A DNA stretch of 64,000 nucleotides, taken from Cyclobacteriaceae bacterium (GTDB taxonomy: Bacteria > Bacteroidota > Bacteroidia > Cytophagales > Cyclobacteriaceae). Below the pieces are notes generated by a model. That model was not told where the DNA came from and searched no databases. It saw only the letters and a list, made by a program, of their open reading frames with translations. The stretch's first letter is position 1. Every line of letters starts with the position of its first letter. Below are positions 35,335 through 44,493 of the stretch, one piece after another. The position numbers and the translations under genes are program-made. Where the stretch lies: positions 114,844-178,843 of the forward strand of contig JAPZUF010000001.1 of NCBI GenBank assembly GCA_027533395.1, written 5' to 3'.

Positions 35335-36551
35335 ATTGGCGTGGTTTTCCATTTACAAACTGGATGAATTATTCCAGGAAACTTCGCGAAATTTTTCCCT
35401 CTGTTTGCGATATCATCTACAACATCGAAAGTTAAAATTTCATTTTCCTTTGCTAATACTTGTGACTGATTTAAACCAAACATTACACTGATGTTGAATC
35501 GGTTTGTATTAAGAATGTGAGCTGGAAAAGTTCCAGTAGTACGGTATGTACCATTCGGTAATTTTTCGTCTTCACTGCAAACCATCCCAAAGTGTGAAAC
35601 ATGTACCCCGGTTTGATCGAACAAATCAATAGTAATATCAATATTATGCTGATGAAGGTTATTGATAAAATCGAATTCAAAAATCACTTCATCACTTGTT
35701 TTAATAGGATCCTGAGGGGTTTGCCCTTTTGCATAAACAGCTGCACGTTTTAACTTTATAGACTTGCTTTTCAGTTCTTCGTCATTAAAATTTTTTTCTG
35801 TCTGGCTGCTTAATCCTTGCCTTAAATAATACTCTGATATATCTGTTGTATCTCCATGCGCATCTATCTGTCCGTTTTTTAACAAAATAGCTTTGTTGCA
35901 AAGTTTTCGAACAGCAGCCATATGGTGACTTACAAACAAAATGGTTCTACCGCTCTTACTTACATCTTCCATTTTGCCCATGCATTTCTTCTGAAACTCA
36001 GCATCGCCAACTGCTAACACTTCATCGATGATTAATATTTCGGGTTCCAGAAAGGCAGCTACAGCAAACGCTAAACGCAATTGCATACCCGAAGAATAAT
36101 GTTTGAGCGGTGTATCTAAAAATTTTTCTACCCCGCTAAAATCAACAATCTCATCGAACTTATTTTTTATTTCGGCATGTTTCATACCGAGTAAGGAGCC
36201 ATTGAAAAAAATATTTTCTCTACCGGATAGCTCTGTATGAAAACCCGTGCCCACTTCTAATAAGCTGGCAATGCGCCCACGCGAAATTATCTTTCCTGTC
36301 GTAGGTGGAGTAATTTTAGACAGAATTTTTAATAAAGTAGATTTTCCTGCACCATTTCTTCCAATGATTCCAATGGATTCACCAGGCATAACTGAAAATG
36401 AAACATCTTTTAATGCCCAAAACTCTTCTTTAGTAGTCTTTTCTCGTGTAAACAACTGACTAATGCGTTCGCGCATGCTCAGGTAATTACCACTTTGATG
36501 CGCAATATTGTAACGCTTACCTATATGTTGTATTTCTAATATCGGTTGCAT
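35331..36551 (-). CDS. wzt: ABC transporter ATP-binding protein with C-terminal carbohydrate-binding domain (Wzt-like)
   Basis: 406 residues from the ATG at 36551, one base after the Wzm stop; the frame opens with a TTG three codons earlier. Walker A GRNGAGKST at residues 64-72, signature HYSSGMQLRLAFA, Walker B ILIIDEVLAVGDA, and the H-loop VSHH. After residue 240 a beta-rich domain resembles Wzt_C, which recognises the end of the polysaccharide. Together with Wzm it should export the chain across the inner membrane (ABC-dependent pathway). Confidence 0.92.
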   Translation of the reverse strand: MQPILEIQHIGKRYNIAHQSGNYLSMRERISQLFTREKTTKEEFWALKDVSFSVMPGESIGIIGRNGAGKSTLLKILSKITPPTTGKIISRGRIASLLEVGTGFHTELSGRENIFFNGSLLGMKHAEIKNKFDEIVDFSGVEKFLDTPLKHYSSGMQLRLAFAVAAFLEPEILIIDEVLAVGDAEFQKKCMGKMEDVSKSGRTILFVSHHMAAVRKLCNKAILLKNGQIDAHGDTTDISEYYLRQGLSSQTEKNFNDEELKSKSIKLKRAAVYAKGQTPQDPIKTSDEVIFEFDFINNLHQHNIDITIDLFDQTGVHVSHFGMVCSEDEKLPNGTYRTTGTFPAHILNTNRFNISVMFGLNQSQVLAKENEILTFDVVDDIANRGKNFAKFPGIIHPVCKWKTTPI

Positions 36552-36552
36552 A

Positions 36553-37383
36553 TCAGGCAAGGTCTGCGAAGAAATCTTCTGTTTTTCTGAAATAAATCAA
36601 TCCAACAAAAAGAAAAACAATTCCATTGGCCATACTCATGAAAAGAAAAGCATAGTTAGGCATTGCATCTAATAAGGGTATGCGAAATAATTCGATTGCG
36701 GCATACATGGGCGAAAGGGCAATTAAATATTGAATCCACTCTTGCTCAATTAAACTAGTGGGATAGATTACAGGTGTTACGAAAAATAAAACCTGAACTA
36801 AAAAAGGAATAACATATCGGAAGTCGCGGTACTTAACATTTAAAGCAGATAACCAGCTTCCTAATCCTAATGAGGCTATTGCAGTAGCAATTAGAGATAA
36901 AGGCCAGCAGTATATGGCATGTAAGCTAGGTGTTGTTTGATAATATACTAAAAGGATAAGAAATAAGACAAAAGCCATGATGAAATCGAAAAGTGCGCCA
37001 AGAATGGACGAAACTGGAATAATAAGGCGAGGAAAATAAATCTTTTTGATAATGGGCGCATTATTTACCATGCTATTGGAAGCATTGGTAAGGGCAGAAG
37101 AAAAGAAATTCCAGATGATCAAGCCGGAGAAAACGAATACAGGGTAGGGGATGCTTAAATTCTGAATGTTTAAGGCGCGAGCAAAGAAAAGTGTAAAAAT
37201 GAGCATCATCAACAAGGGTTGCAAAATTGCCCAAAGAAAACCCAAAACCGTTTGCTTGTATTTTACTTTAATATCGCGCCAAGTAAAAAAGTAGAAAAGC
37301 TCGCGGTAACGCCAAAGTTCGCTTAGGTTCAATAAGCGATTTTGGGCTGCATTTATCTCGTACAGAACAGGGTCAGGTTTCAT
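36553..37383 (-). CDS. wzm: ABC-2 type polysaccharide exporter permease (Wzm-like)
   Basis: 276 residues from the ATG at 37383. The frame reaches a TTG at 37425, but MKPDPVLYEI is a more normal start. Six hydrophobic helices are visible. Early WRYRELFYFFTWRDIKVKYKQTVLGFLWAILQP is the typical Wzm/KpsM start with the amphipathic helix before helix 1. Transcribed divergently from the plus-strand glycosyltransferase, with 59 bases between starts. Confidence 0.92.
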   Translation of the reverse strand: MKPDPVLYEINAAQNRLLNLSELWRYRELFYFFTWRDIKVKYKQTVLGFLWAILQPLLMMLIFTLFFARALNIQNLSIPYPVFVFSGLIIWNFFSSALTNASNSMVNNAPIIKKIYFPRLIIPVSSILGALFDFIMAFVLFLILLVYYQTTPSLHAIYCWPLSLIATAIASLGLGSWLSALNVKYRDFRYVIPFLVQVLFFVTPVIYPTSLIEQEWIQYLIALSPMYAAIELFRIPLLDAMPNYAFLFMSMANGIVFLFVGLIYFRKTEDFFADLA

Positions 37384-37407
37384 AAAGAGGGCTGAACTTG
37401 CAAAATT

Positions 37408-37415
37408 TAGCTTTG
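37408..37415 (+). promoter_or_regulatory. Bacteroidota-type -7 element TAGCTTTG before the plus-strand glycosyltransferase
   Basis: Exact TAnnTTTG, 27 bases before the ATG at 37443, in the 59-base divergent gap with wzm. No clear -33 TTTG at the usual spacing, so it is only a candidate. Confidence 0.3.
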
Positions 37416-37442
37416 GTTTCTGCAAATTTGTGCCAAGTTACG

Positions 37443-38513
37443 ATGAAAATCCTTTTTCTAACACCTTATCCACTACAAGTTGCTCCTTCTCAGCGCTTTC
37501 GCTTCGAGCAATACTTTACCATATTGCAAGAAAGGGGCTTTACAATAGATCACTCTTCTTTTCTTCAGTCTCATAATTGGCAAATCTTTTACAAAAGCGG
37601 GAATTTTTTTACCAAACTGAAAGCATTAATAAATGGATTCTTAACCAGACTTTTGGATTTAGGAAGAACTATTGATGCTGATTATATTTTTATCCATCGA
37701 GAATTAACACCAATAGGTCCACCGATTTTTGAATGGATAATTGCAAATATTGTTAGAAAGAAAATAATTTATGATTTTGATGATGCCATCTGGCTTACAG
37801 ATAAAACTTCGGAAGGTAAATTCGAAAAAATAATTCGTTGGAGAAGCAAAGTGAAAAGCATTTGCAAATGGTCTTATAAGGTAAGTGTCGGAAACGAGTA
37901 CCTGTCCTCTTTTGCTTTAGCACACAATAAAAATGTAATCATTAATCCAACTACACTTGATACACATTTGCATCAACCCTTACCTAAGATTAAAGATGAT
38001 AAGCAAACCGTAACAATTGGTTGGACAGGCTCGCGCTCAACATTAAAATATTTGAAAGAAATCGAACCTGCGTTGCTAACCTTGGAAAACACTTTACCAC
38101 AAGTTTCATTTCTTGTTATAGCAGATGAGAAGCCAGATTTAAAACTTAAGCGTTTACAATTTCTACCTTGGAACAAGCAAACGGAAATTGAAGATTTGAA
38201 TCAAATCGATATTGGTGTTATGCCTCTGCCCAGCGACCCTTGGACACAAGGAAAATGTGGCTTCAAAGCTTTGCAATATTTTGCTTTGGGTAAACCTGCT
38301 GTTGTATCGCCTGTAGCAATCAATAAAGATATAGTTACACCAAACATAAATGGATACTGGGCTAGTTCTCAACAAGAATGGATAGATGCATTAACAACTT
38401 TGGTAAAGAATAAGCACTTGAGAGAAGAATTAGGAGCTAAAGGAATAGAAACAATTCATAAGAAATTTTCTGTGCTAGCAAACCAAGAAAACTTTCTACG
38501 ATTCTTCAGGTGA
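37443..38513 (+). CDS. Glycosyltransferase family 4-like protein on the opposite strand of the locus
   Basis: 356 residues from the ATG at 37443, giving MKILFLTPYPLQVAPSQRFRF, a known start of this family; the frame is open 15 codons earlier but without family similarity. GWTGSRSTLKYL and IGVMPLPSDPWTQGKCGFKALQYFALGKPAV are the donor-binding features, with Lys/Glu replaced by GKCGFKALQY in this subgroup. It is the only plus-strand gene of the polysaccharide locus and its end overlaps the convergent membrane-protein gene by 18 bases. Confidence 0.85.
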   Translation: MKILFLTPYPLQVAPSQRFRFEQYFTILQERGFTIDHSSFLQSHNWQIFYKSGNFFTKLKALINGFLTRLLDLGRTIDADYIFIHRELTPIGPPIFEWIIANIVRKKIIYDFDDAIWLTDKTSEGKFEKIIRWRSKVKSICKWSYKVSVGNEYLSSFALAHNKNVIINPTTLDTHLHQPLPKIKDDKQTVTIGWTGSRSTLKYLKEIEPALLTLENTLPQVSFLVIADEKPDLKLKRLQFLPWNKQTEIEDLNQIDIGVMPLPSDPWTQGKCGFKALQYFALGKPAVVSPVAINKDIVTPNINGYWASSQQEWIDALTTLVKNKHLREELGAKGIETIHKKFSVLANQENFLRFFR

Positions 38514-39824
38514 TTGCTCTTCTGTATTTCGAAGTTTATCAGTCAACAATACAAGAGCTAAAGCGTAATAAGGAAGTAGAGGAATTTTATACCGAGCTAA
38601 AGTTCCGAAGTTATAGGTTGAAACACCTACACCGAAAGCAAATACAATACTAAATACCAAACAAAACAAAATGTTTGTATCTGTGAGCGCTTTAAAAAAT
38701 GCTCGCGTATATTTTAACAAAAGATAAATTGTAACAAGTAAAAAGGTTAAACTCTCCAGAGCTGACAAAAGCATTAAGGGATTCCGAACTTCCCAAAGGT
38801 AAGGCCTAAACAAAGAAACATTTACAGCTGCAGGAGCTAACTGTAACATGTTGCCCATACTTCCATCTAATTCTCCCAATGAATAACCCGAACCTGCATC
38901 TTTTCCGGTATAATAACGAATGTCATAGGCAGTAATGCGTGCAGTTTTAGCTATGGCATCTAGAGAATATTGTTGATCCGATTCTGTTAGTTTGGCAACT
39001 CCCCAATATCCCGTTACTAACGCTGCAGCTATAATAAATGGAAGGAATAAAATACGGAAAACAAAAGTACCCATGCTAAAAAGTCTTCCGGCATATATCC
39101 AGAAAAATGCAGCAGGTAAAAAGCACATCAAAATGTATTTCTTTACCGAGAAAATCAAATAAAAACTGATCAGTAATAGTAAAATATTTCCAACACTTCT
39201 ATTTCCTTTAATGGCAATTTGATGAATAGAAAAAGTTAGCAACCCTAATGCACCTAGTGTGATGGTGTCTTTTAAAATACCAGAACCCCAAAACAATACA
39301 GAAGGAATAAACAATATTGCCAAGGCTAACCATTTATGCAGATGAGGAAATTCTCTGTAGAAAGTAAGAAAGAAAGCCCAAGAACCTAAGAAGCTAAACA
39401 AAGCAAAAAAGATAGCCGTGCTAGAGTAGGTCGAGAAAGTTAACAAATCAAAAATGGCAGCGATGCGAACTATAAAAAAAGATTTAGCATCGTAGTAAAA
39501 AAGGATACGATAAATGTATTGATTCAGGTCCCAATTCTTCTCTGTTGTTTCATTGAGGATAAGTCTGATGCCTTGCGACACATCTTGAGTGAAGGCTTCC
39601 CAGATAATTCTGCTTCCGTAGGTATGGTAATTAAATGTATCACCTCCGGCATAATAAAACTGATATAAAAACCCCAGAGCGATGGCTCCAAAAACTTTTA
39701 GCCAAAGTGCTGGTAAAAAATATCTTTTTAAAACAGGATCACTTAATCTGCCGCGAACAACAATGGATATAAAAAATAAAAGAATAAGATAAATTGGAGT
39801 AACGATGAAGTCGCGAAAGTCCAT
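38496..39824 (-). CDS. Polytopic membrane protein, possibly a polymerase or membrane glycosyltransferase
   Basis: 442 residues with about 10-11 hydrophobic helices and a long outside-type loop with YYAGGDTFNYHTYGSRIIWEAF after the second. A late segment, SVSLFRPYLWEVRNPLMLLSAL, is shared with uncharacterised Bacteroidota membrane proteins near surface-sugar genes. The layout resembles EpsG/Wzy-like or C-type glycosyltransferases, but no catalytic motif can be assigned. It lies 8 bases after the guanylyltransferase gene and converges with the plus-strand glycosyltransferase. Confidence 0.65.
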   Translation of the reverse strand: MDFRDFIVTPIYLILLFFISIVVRGRLSDPVLKRYFLPALWLKVFGAIALGFLYQFYYAGGDTFNYHTYGSRIIWEAFTQDVSQGIRLILNETTEKNWDLNQYIYRILFYYDAKSFFIVRIAAIFDLLTFSTYSSTAIFFALFSFLGSWAFFLTFYREFPHLHKWLALAILFIPSVLFWGSGILKDTITLGALGLLTFSIHQIAIKGNRSVGNILLLLISFYLIFSVKKYILMCFLPAAFFWIYAGRLFSMGTFVFRILFLPFIIAAALVTGYWGVAKLTESDQQYSLDAIAKTARITAYDIRYYTGKDAGSGYSLGELDGSMGNMLQLAPAAVNVSLFRPYLWEVRNPLMLLSALESLTFLLVTIYLLLKYTRAFFKALTDTNILFCLVFSIVFAFGVGVSTYNFGTLARYKIPLLPYYALALVLLTDKLRNTEEQSPEES

Positions 39825-39832
39825 GTTACGAA

Positions 39833-40912
39833 TTATAAAAACTCATTACCACCACCTGGCAAGGATTTAACATCCACTACAAATTTTCTAAACTGATCTT
39901 CCTTATCTTTTTCACAAACGATGATCACGTTACCAAATTCGCCAACTAAATAACCGTTCAATCCTTGTACAACTACTAGCTTATCGGCAGATGCTTTTAT
40001 GATGGTATTTTTTGTATCGTACATTAAAGTTTTTGCTTGTTTCAAATTATTATTTTCATCTTTCTGCGAAACATCGTGGATCGATGCCCACGAACCTAAA
40101 TCTGACCAAGCGAAGTTACCATTGCATACATATACATTATCTGCTTTTTCCATAATGGCATAGTCGATAGAAATATTTTTACACTGACCATACGTTTTAG
40201 CAATGGCTTTCGCTTCGTTGGCAGTGCCAAAATCATTTTCTATTTCTTCAAAAACTTCCGCTAACTCAGGCTGGTGGGTTTGTAAAGCTTTTATGATGGC
40301 TTGTACTCCCCAAATAAAAATACCGGCATTCCATAAAAAATCTCCACTGTCTAAAAATTGTTTGGCAATGGCAAGAGCAGGTTTTTCGGTAAAGGTTTTT
40401 ACTTTCTTAATAAAACCTTTCGACTCTATAAATTGAATGTAACCATAACCGGTTTCTGGCCTAGTGGGTTGGATACCTAAAGTGATGAGTTTATCGTGCT
40501 TCTCGGCACTGTTGGCAGCTTTCATGATTACTTCCTGAAACGCTGCTTCTTTTAAAACCAAATGGTCTGCAGGGCTGACAACAATAACTGCATTCGGATT
40601 TTCTTTTTTTATTTTATAGCTGGCATAGGCAATACAGGGTGCTGTATTCTTGCGCATAGGTTCAGCTAAAATTTGATGCGCTTTTAAATCTGGTAATTGG
40701 TCTTGTACCAAAGTGGCATGTTCATCATTGGTAACAATTAAAATATTTTCTTTCTTACAAATGGGCAGAAATCTATCATAAGTAGATTGTAATAATGTTC
40801 GACCCGTTCCCATAACATCCAAAAACTGTTTCGGACGTGAGTTGCGGCTGTAAGGCCAAAAGCGAACGCCAACGCCACCGGCCATCAGCACAACATAAAT
40901 ATTTTTATTCAT
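39833..40912 (-). CDS. manC: Mannose-1-phosphate guanylyltransferase
   Basis: 359 residues. N-terminal nucleotidyltransferase signature LMAGGVGVRFWPYSRNSRPKQF, then VSPADHLVL and FTEKPALAIAKQFL, FLWNAGIFIW and NFAWSDLGSW, which are all specific to the GDP-mannose pyrophosphorylase group. It lacks the isomerase domain of the two-domain form. It makes GDP-mannose, a donor for mannose, rhamnose, fucose or perosamine in the neighbouring locus. Gap of 51 bases to the upstream kdsD. Confidence 0.93.
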   Translation of the reverse strand: MNKNIYVVLMAGGVGVRFWPYSRNSRPKQFLDVMGTGRTLLQSTYDRFLPICKKENILIVTNDEHATLVQDQLPDLKAHQILAEPMRKNTAPCIAYASYKIKKENPNAVIVVSPADHLVLKEAAFQEVIMKAANSAEKHDKLITLGIQPTRPETGYGYIQFIESKGFIKKVKTFTEKPALAIAKQFLDSGDFLWNAGIFIWGVQAIIKALQTHQPELAEVFEEIENDFGTANEAKAIAKTYGQCKNISIDYAIMEKADNVYVCNGNFAWSDLGSWASIHDVSQKDENNNLKQAKTLMYDTKNTIIKASADKLVVVQGLNGYLVGEFGNVIIVCEKDKEDQFRKFVVDVKSLPGGGNEFL

Positions 40913-40963
40913 GATTAATCAAAATCTAATTTTTAAGAACAAGCCTAACACTTGTTTGTGAAT

Positions 40964-41965
40964 TTAAACAATTCCTTCTTTTAATAAATCGTGCAAATGA
41001 ACAAATCCTTTCAGTTTGCCTTCTTGCAAAACAACCAATTGAGTGATGCTTTTCTCTTGCATGATGTGCAATGCCTTAACTGCAAACTCATCCGCTTCAA
41101 TAGTTTTAGGAGATTTCGTCATAATATCTTTTGCTGACACTTCAGAAAGTGATGTGCCTTTTTCAAGCATTCTGCGCAAATCACCATCAGTTATGATGCC
41201 CAACAGGTTTTGTTGCTCATCCACAACCGCTGTGCAACCCAATCTTTTGCTTGAAATTTCAACAATTACTTCTTTTAGAGAAGCGTCTTGTTTTACTACC
41301 GGTAAAAGTTTGGCATCTACTAAGTCGCTTACTTTTAAATAAAGTTGTTTCCCTAAAGCTCCACCCGGGTGTAATTCAGCAAAATCTCTATCAGTAAAGC
41401 CTTTCATTTTTAATAAACAAACGGCCAACGCATCACCTAATGCCAAATGCGCTGTGGTGCTAGTGGTAGGAGCCAAATTATTAGGGCATGCTTCTTCTCC
41501 TATGGTTGCATTTAATATGTAATCTGCCTGCTTTGCCAAATAAGATTGTGTGTTGCTAACCAACGCAACAAGTTGCGAACCTCTTCGTTTGAGAAGAGGA
41601 ACCAATACTTTTATCTCGGGAGTATTACCGCTTTTGCTAATACAGATGACGATGTCGTCTTTCTGTATCATGCCCAAGTCGCCATGAATGGCATCGGCAG
41701 CATGCATAAACAAGGCGGGTGTGCCGGTTGAATTGAGTGTGGCAACTATTTTATTGGCGATAATGGCACTTTTACCAATCCCCGTTATCACCAATCTGCC
41801 TTTCATGGCTAAAATGGCGTGTACGCAAGCCTCAAAACTATCATCCAGGAATTCTGTTAATTGTAGAACGGCCTGTGATTCGTTTTGCAACACTTCGCGT
41901 GCAATGTTTTTGATATTTTTTGCTAAATTCAATTCTCGGTCGGAGTTAACTTTGTAATGGTGCAA
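40964..41965 (-). CDS. kdsD: Arabinose-5-phosphate isomerase (KpsF/GutQ/KdsD family)
   Basis: Up to 333 residues. SIS domain with VITGIGKSAIIANKIVATL and DAIHGDLGM, then two CBS domains, the second ending in LKGFVHLHDLLKEG. Converts ribulose-5-phosphate to arabinose-5-phosphate, the first step to Kdo for LPS or capsule. No ATG is available in the N-terminal region: the first candidate is TTG at 41965, which overlaps a -7-type TATCTTTG on the minus strand; a TTG at 41932 is the alternative. Divergent from recQ with 38 bases between. Confidence 0.9.
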   Translation of the reverse strand: MHHYKVNSDRELNLAKNIKNIAREVLQNESQAVLQLTEFLDDSFEACVHAILAMKGRLVITGIGKSAIIANKIVATLNSTGTPALFMHAADAIHGDLGMIQKDDIVICISKSGNTPEIKVLVPLLKRRGSQLVALVSNTQSYLAKQADYILNATIGEEACPNNLAPTTSTTAHLALGDALAVCLLKMKGFTDRDFAELHPGGALGKQLYLKVSDLVDAKLLPVVKQDASLKEVIVEISSKRLGCTAVVDEQQNLLGIITDGDLRRMLEKGTSLSEVSAKDIMTKSPKTIEADEFAVKALHIMQEKSITQLVVLQEGKLKGFVHLHDLLKEGIV

Positions 41966-41970
41966 AGATA
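41947..41970. promoter_or_regulatory. Overlapping divergent promoter elements between kdsD and recQ
   Basis: Plus strand TAACTTTG at 41947-41954, for recQ (start 42004), and minus strand TATCTTTG at 41970-41963, for kdsD. Both match TAnnTTTG exactly and face each other, so transcription start sites would cross. No good -33 pair was found for either, so this is tentative. Confidence 0.35.
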
Positions 41971-42003
41971 ATGTTTTACAACAACCACCGATAGACGATC
42001 ATT

Positions 42004-44196
42004 ATGATGTTGGTAGAAGAGAAAGACGCTTTAAAAACGAAACTCAAAGAAATCTTTGGTTATTCCCAGTTTCGGGGCAATCAGGAAATTATTATTCAAA
42101 ATTTGCTTGACGGAAAAAATACTTTCGTCATTATGCCCACCGGAGCAGGCAAATCGCTGTGTTACCAATTGCCCGCCATGGTTAAAGATGGGTTGGCGAT
42201 TGTTATCTCGCCATTAATTGCCTTAATGAAGAACCAGGTAGATCAAATGAATGCATATGGCGTAAATGCCCGCTTCTTAAACTCTACGCTTAGCAAAGGC
42301 GAAATAACCAAGTTAAAGAAAGACTGCATGAACGGAGTGGTAAAACTCCTATATGTAGCACCCGAATCTTTAACTAAGGAAGAAAACATAGAATTTTTAC
42401 AAAAGGTAAATGTTGCTTTTGTAGCTATTGATGAAGCGCACTGTATTTCTGAATGGGGGCACGATTTCCGTCCGGAATACAGACGCATCAAAACCATGAT
42501 TCAGCAATTGGGTAATTTGCCGGTCATCGCTTTAACGGCAACCGCTACACCCAAAGTGCAGCTTGATATACAGCGTAACTTACAAATGGAAGAAGCAGAT
42601 GTTTTCATCTCTTCTTTTAATAGAAAAAATTTGTATTACGAAGTTCGCCCTAAAAAGGAAACCAAAAAGCAACTCATTAAATTTTTAAAAGAACACAAAG
42701 GTAAGAGTGGCGTAATTTACTGTTTAAGTCGCAAGAAAGTAGAAGAAATTGCACAACTCTTAAATGTAAATGGTTTTAAAGCTGCGCCTTACCATGCAGG
42801 TTTAGATAGCGATGTACGCGAAAAAAATCAAGATGGTTTTTTAAATGAAGACATCGATATCATCGTAGCCACCATTGCCTTTGGTATGGGTATTGATAAA
42901 CCAGATGTTCGTTTTGTTGTACACTACGATGTACCTAAATCTTTAGAAGGTTATTACCAAGAAACAGGGCGTGCCGGTCGAGATGGTTTAGAAGGGCATT
43001 GTCTCATGTTTTACAGTCACAACGATTTAAATAAATTAGAGAAATTCAATAAAGACAAATCAGTTCAAGAACGCGAAAACGCGCGCGTGCTTTTACAGGA
43101 AATGGAATTCTATGCTGAATCTCCAGTTTGCAGAAGAAGACAACTCTTGCACTACTTTGGTGAAGAATACAAACAAGATAATTGTGGCATGTGCGATAAC
43201 TGCGTGCATCCACGCGAACGTTTCAAAGGCAGTGAATATGTGAAGTTGGCCATTGAAGCTGTGAAGCAAACCGGAGAGCGTTTCGGATTACAACATTTAG
43301 TTAATGTGATAGTAGGATTAGAAGATGATTACGTAAAAAGCTACGGTCATTTCGACTTGCCTATTTATGGTAAAGGTGGCGATAACGATACCGATTTTTG
43401 GAAATCTATTATCCGCCAAGCTTTGATTTATCAGTTCTTAGAAAAAGATATTGAGAACATTGGTGTGTTGCGCATTACCGAAAGAGGAGAGAAGTTCTTG
43501 AAGAATCCAACACCCATCGAGCTTGCCAAAGACCACGACTTCACTACAGAAGTAGATGAAGAAGAAGAATCTCCAGATAGAGCTCCGGTAAATGCTAAAG
43601 CTTACGATCCGAAACTCTTTGAAATGCTGAAAGCCTTGCGCAAGCAATTGGCTAAAGAAAGAGACTTACCTCCATACGTTATCTTCCAGGATCCATCGTT
43701 GGAAGAAATGGCAACTACTTATCCAACTACCAAAGACGAGCTTGCTCAGGTTAATGGTGTAGGCATGGGTAAAGTCAATAAGTTTGGTGCACCTTTTATT
43801 GCATTGATTACAAAATATGTTGAAGACAACGACATTGAGACAGCAAGCGAAGTCATTGTAAAGTCTTCCGTTAATAAATCAAAAGCAAAAATTCAAATTA
43901 TCAATCAGGTAGATAGAAAAATAGATTTAGAAGAAATTGCAGAATCTATCAATCTAACTTTCGAAGATTTATTAACAGAGATTGAAAACATCGTTTATTC
44001 AGGCACTAAATTAAATTTAAATTATTATATCGATCAGGCTGTAGACAGACACAAGCAAGATGATATCTATGATTATTTCATGAATGCCGAAACAGATAGT
44101 TTAGAAGATGCTTATAACGATGAGAGCTTGTTAGATTACACTGAAGAAGAAATCAGACTTATTCGCATTAAATTCATGAGCGAGCATGCTAACTAG
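42004..44196 (+). CDS. recQ: ATP-dependent DNA helicase RecQ
   Basis: 730 residues. Walker A MPTGAGKS at residues 44-51, DEAH at 143-146 followed by CISEWGHDFRPEY, and helicase motif VI ETGRAGRDG. The zinc-binding cysteines are visible around residues 377-400 (CRRRQ...CGMCDNC), then an RQC domain and an HRDC domain (LRKQLAKERDLPPYVIFQD). A further 130 residues follow, as in other Bacteroidota RecQ. 3'-5' helicase for recombination repair. Two ATGs are possible at 42004 and 42007. A strong terminator follows. Confidence 0.96.
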   Translation: MMLVEEKDALKTKLKEIFGYSQFRGNQEIIIQNLLDGKNTFVIMPTGAGKSLCYQLPAMVKDGLAIVISPLIALMKNQVDQMNAYGVNARFLNSTLSKGEITKLKKDCMNGVVKLLYVAPESLTKEENIEFLQKVNVAFVAIDEAHCISEWGHDFRPEYRRIKTMIQQLGNLPVIALTATATPKVQLDIQRNLQMEEADVFISSFNRKNLYYEVRPKKETKKQLIKFLKEHKGKSGVIYCLSRKKVEEIAQLLNVNGFKAAPYHAGLDSDVREKNQDGFLNEDIDIIVATIAFGMGIDKPDVRFVVHYDVPKSLEGYYQETGRAGRDGLEGHCLMFYSHNDLNKLEKFNKDKSVQERENARVLLQEMEFYAESPVCRRRQLLHYFGEEYKQDNCGMCDNCVHPRERFKGSEYVKLAIEAVKQTGERFGLQHLVNVIVGLEDDYVKSYGHFDLPIYGKGGDNDTDFWKSIIRQALIYQFLEKDIENIGVLRITERGEKFLKNPTPIELAKDHDFTTEVDEEEESPDRAPVNAKAYDPKLFEMLKALRKQLAKERDLPPYVIFQDPSLEEMATTYPTTKDELAQVNGVGMGKVNKFGAPFIALITKYVEDNDIETASEVIVKSSVNKSKAKIQIINQVDRKIDLEEIAESINLTFEDLLTEIENIVYSGTKLNLNYYIDQAVDRHKQDDIYDYFMNAETDSLEDAYNDESLLDYTEEEIRLIRIKFMSEHAN

Positions 44197-44213
44197 ATTT
44201 TAAATTGAATAGA

Positions 44214-44249
44214 TAAAAAAATCCTGAGTGAAACACTCAGGATTTTTTG
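44214..44249. terminator. Rho-independent terminator after recQ
   Basis: Perfect 10-bp stem ATCCTGAGTG (44221-44230), AAA loop, CACTCAGGAT (44234-44243), flanked by A7 and T6. It should work in both directions. Nearly identical to the terminator at 48385-48418. Confidence 0.88.
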
Positions 44250-44493
44250 TTTTTGATTTTATTTAATTAAAGAAATTGATTGGGTAAATAAAATCATCAC
44301 GACCTGATCTAAGTTCAATATTATTCACGAAGGAGCTTCATTCAGTTTAATTTAGTAAAGTTTAATTAGTCAATAAAAATCACATCAAGTTTAAATCGAA
44401 TTTATAGCAATACTCTTTGGCTTTTAAAAGGCATACTATTGATTTAACTATCTTGAAATTTGTTTACCTGTTAATGTTCAAAGGCAGGTTGAT

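Noticed and set aside
37384..37425. TTG at 37425 as start of wzm
   Set aside because: Residues before the ATG at 37383 are not part of the Wzm family start.
44249..44493. RNA gene in the 245-base gap after the recQ terminator
   Set aside because: No tRNA-like arms or conserved RNA pattern; only AT-rich upstream sequence of the T9SS gene.
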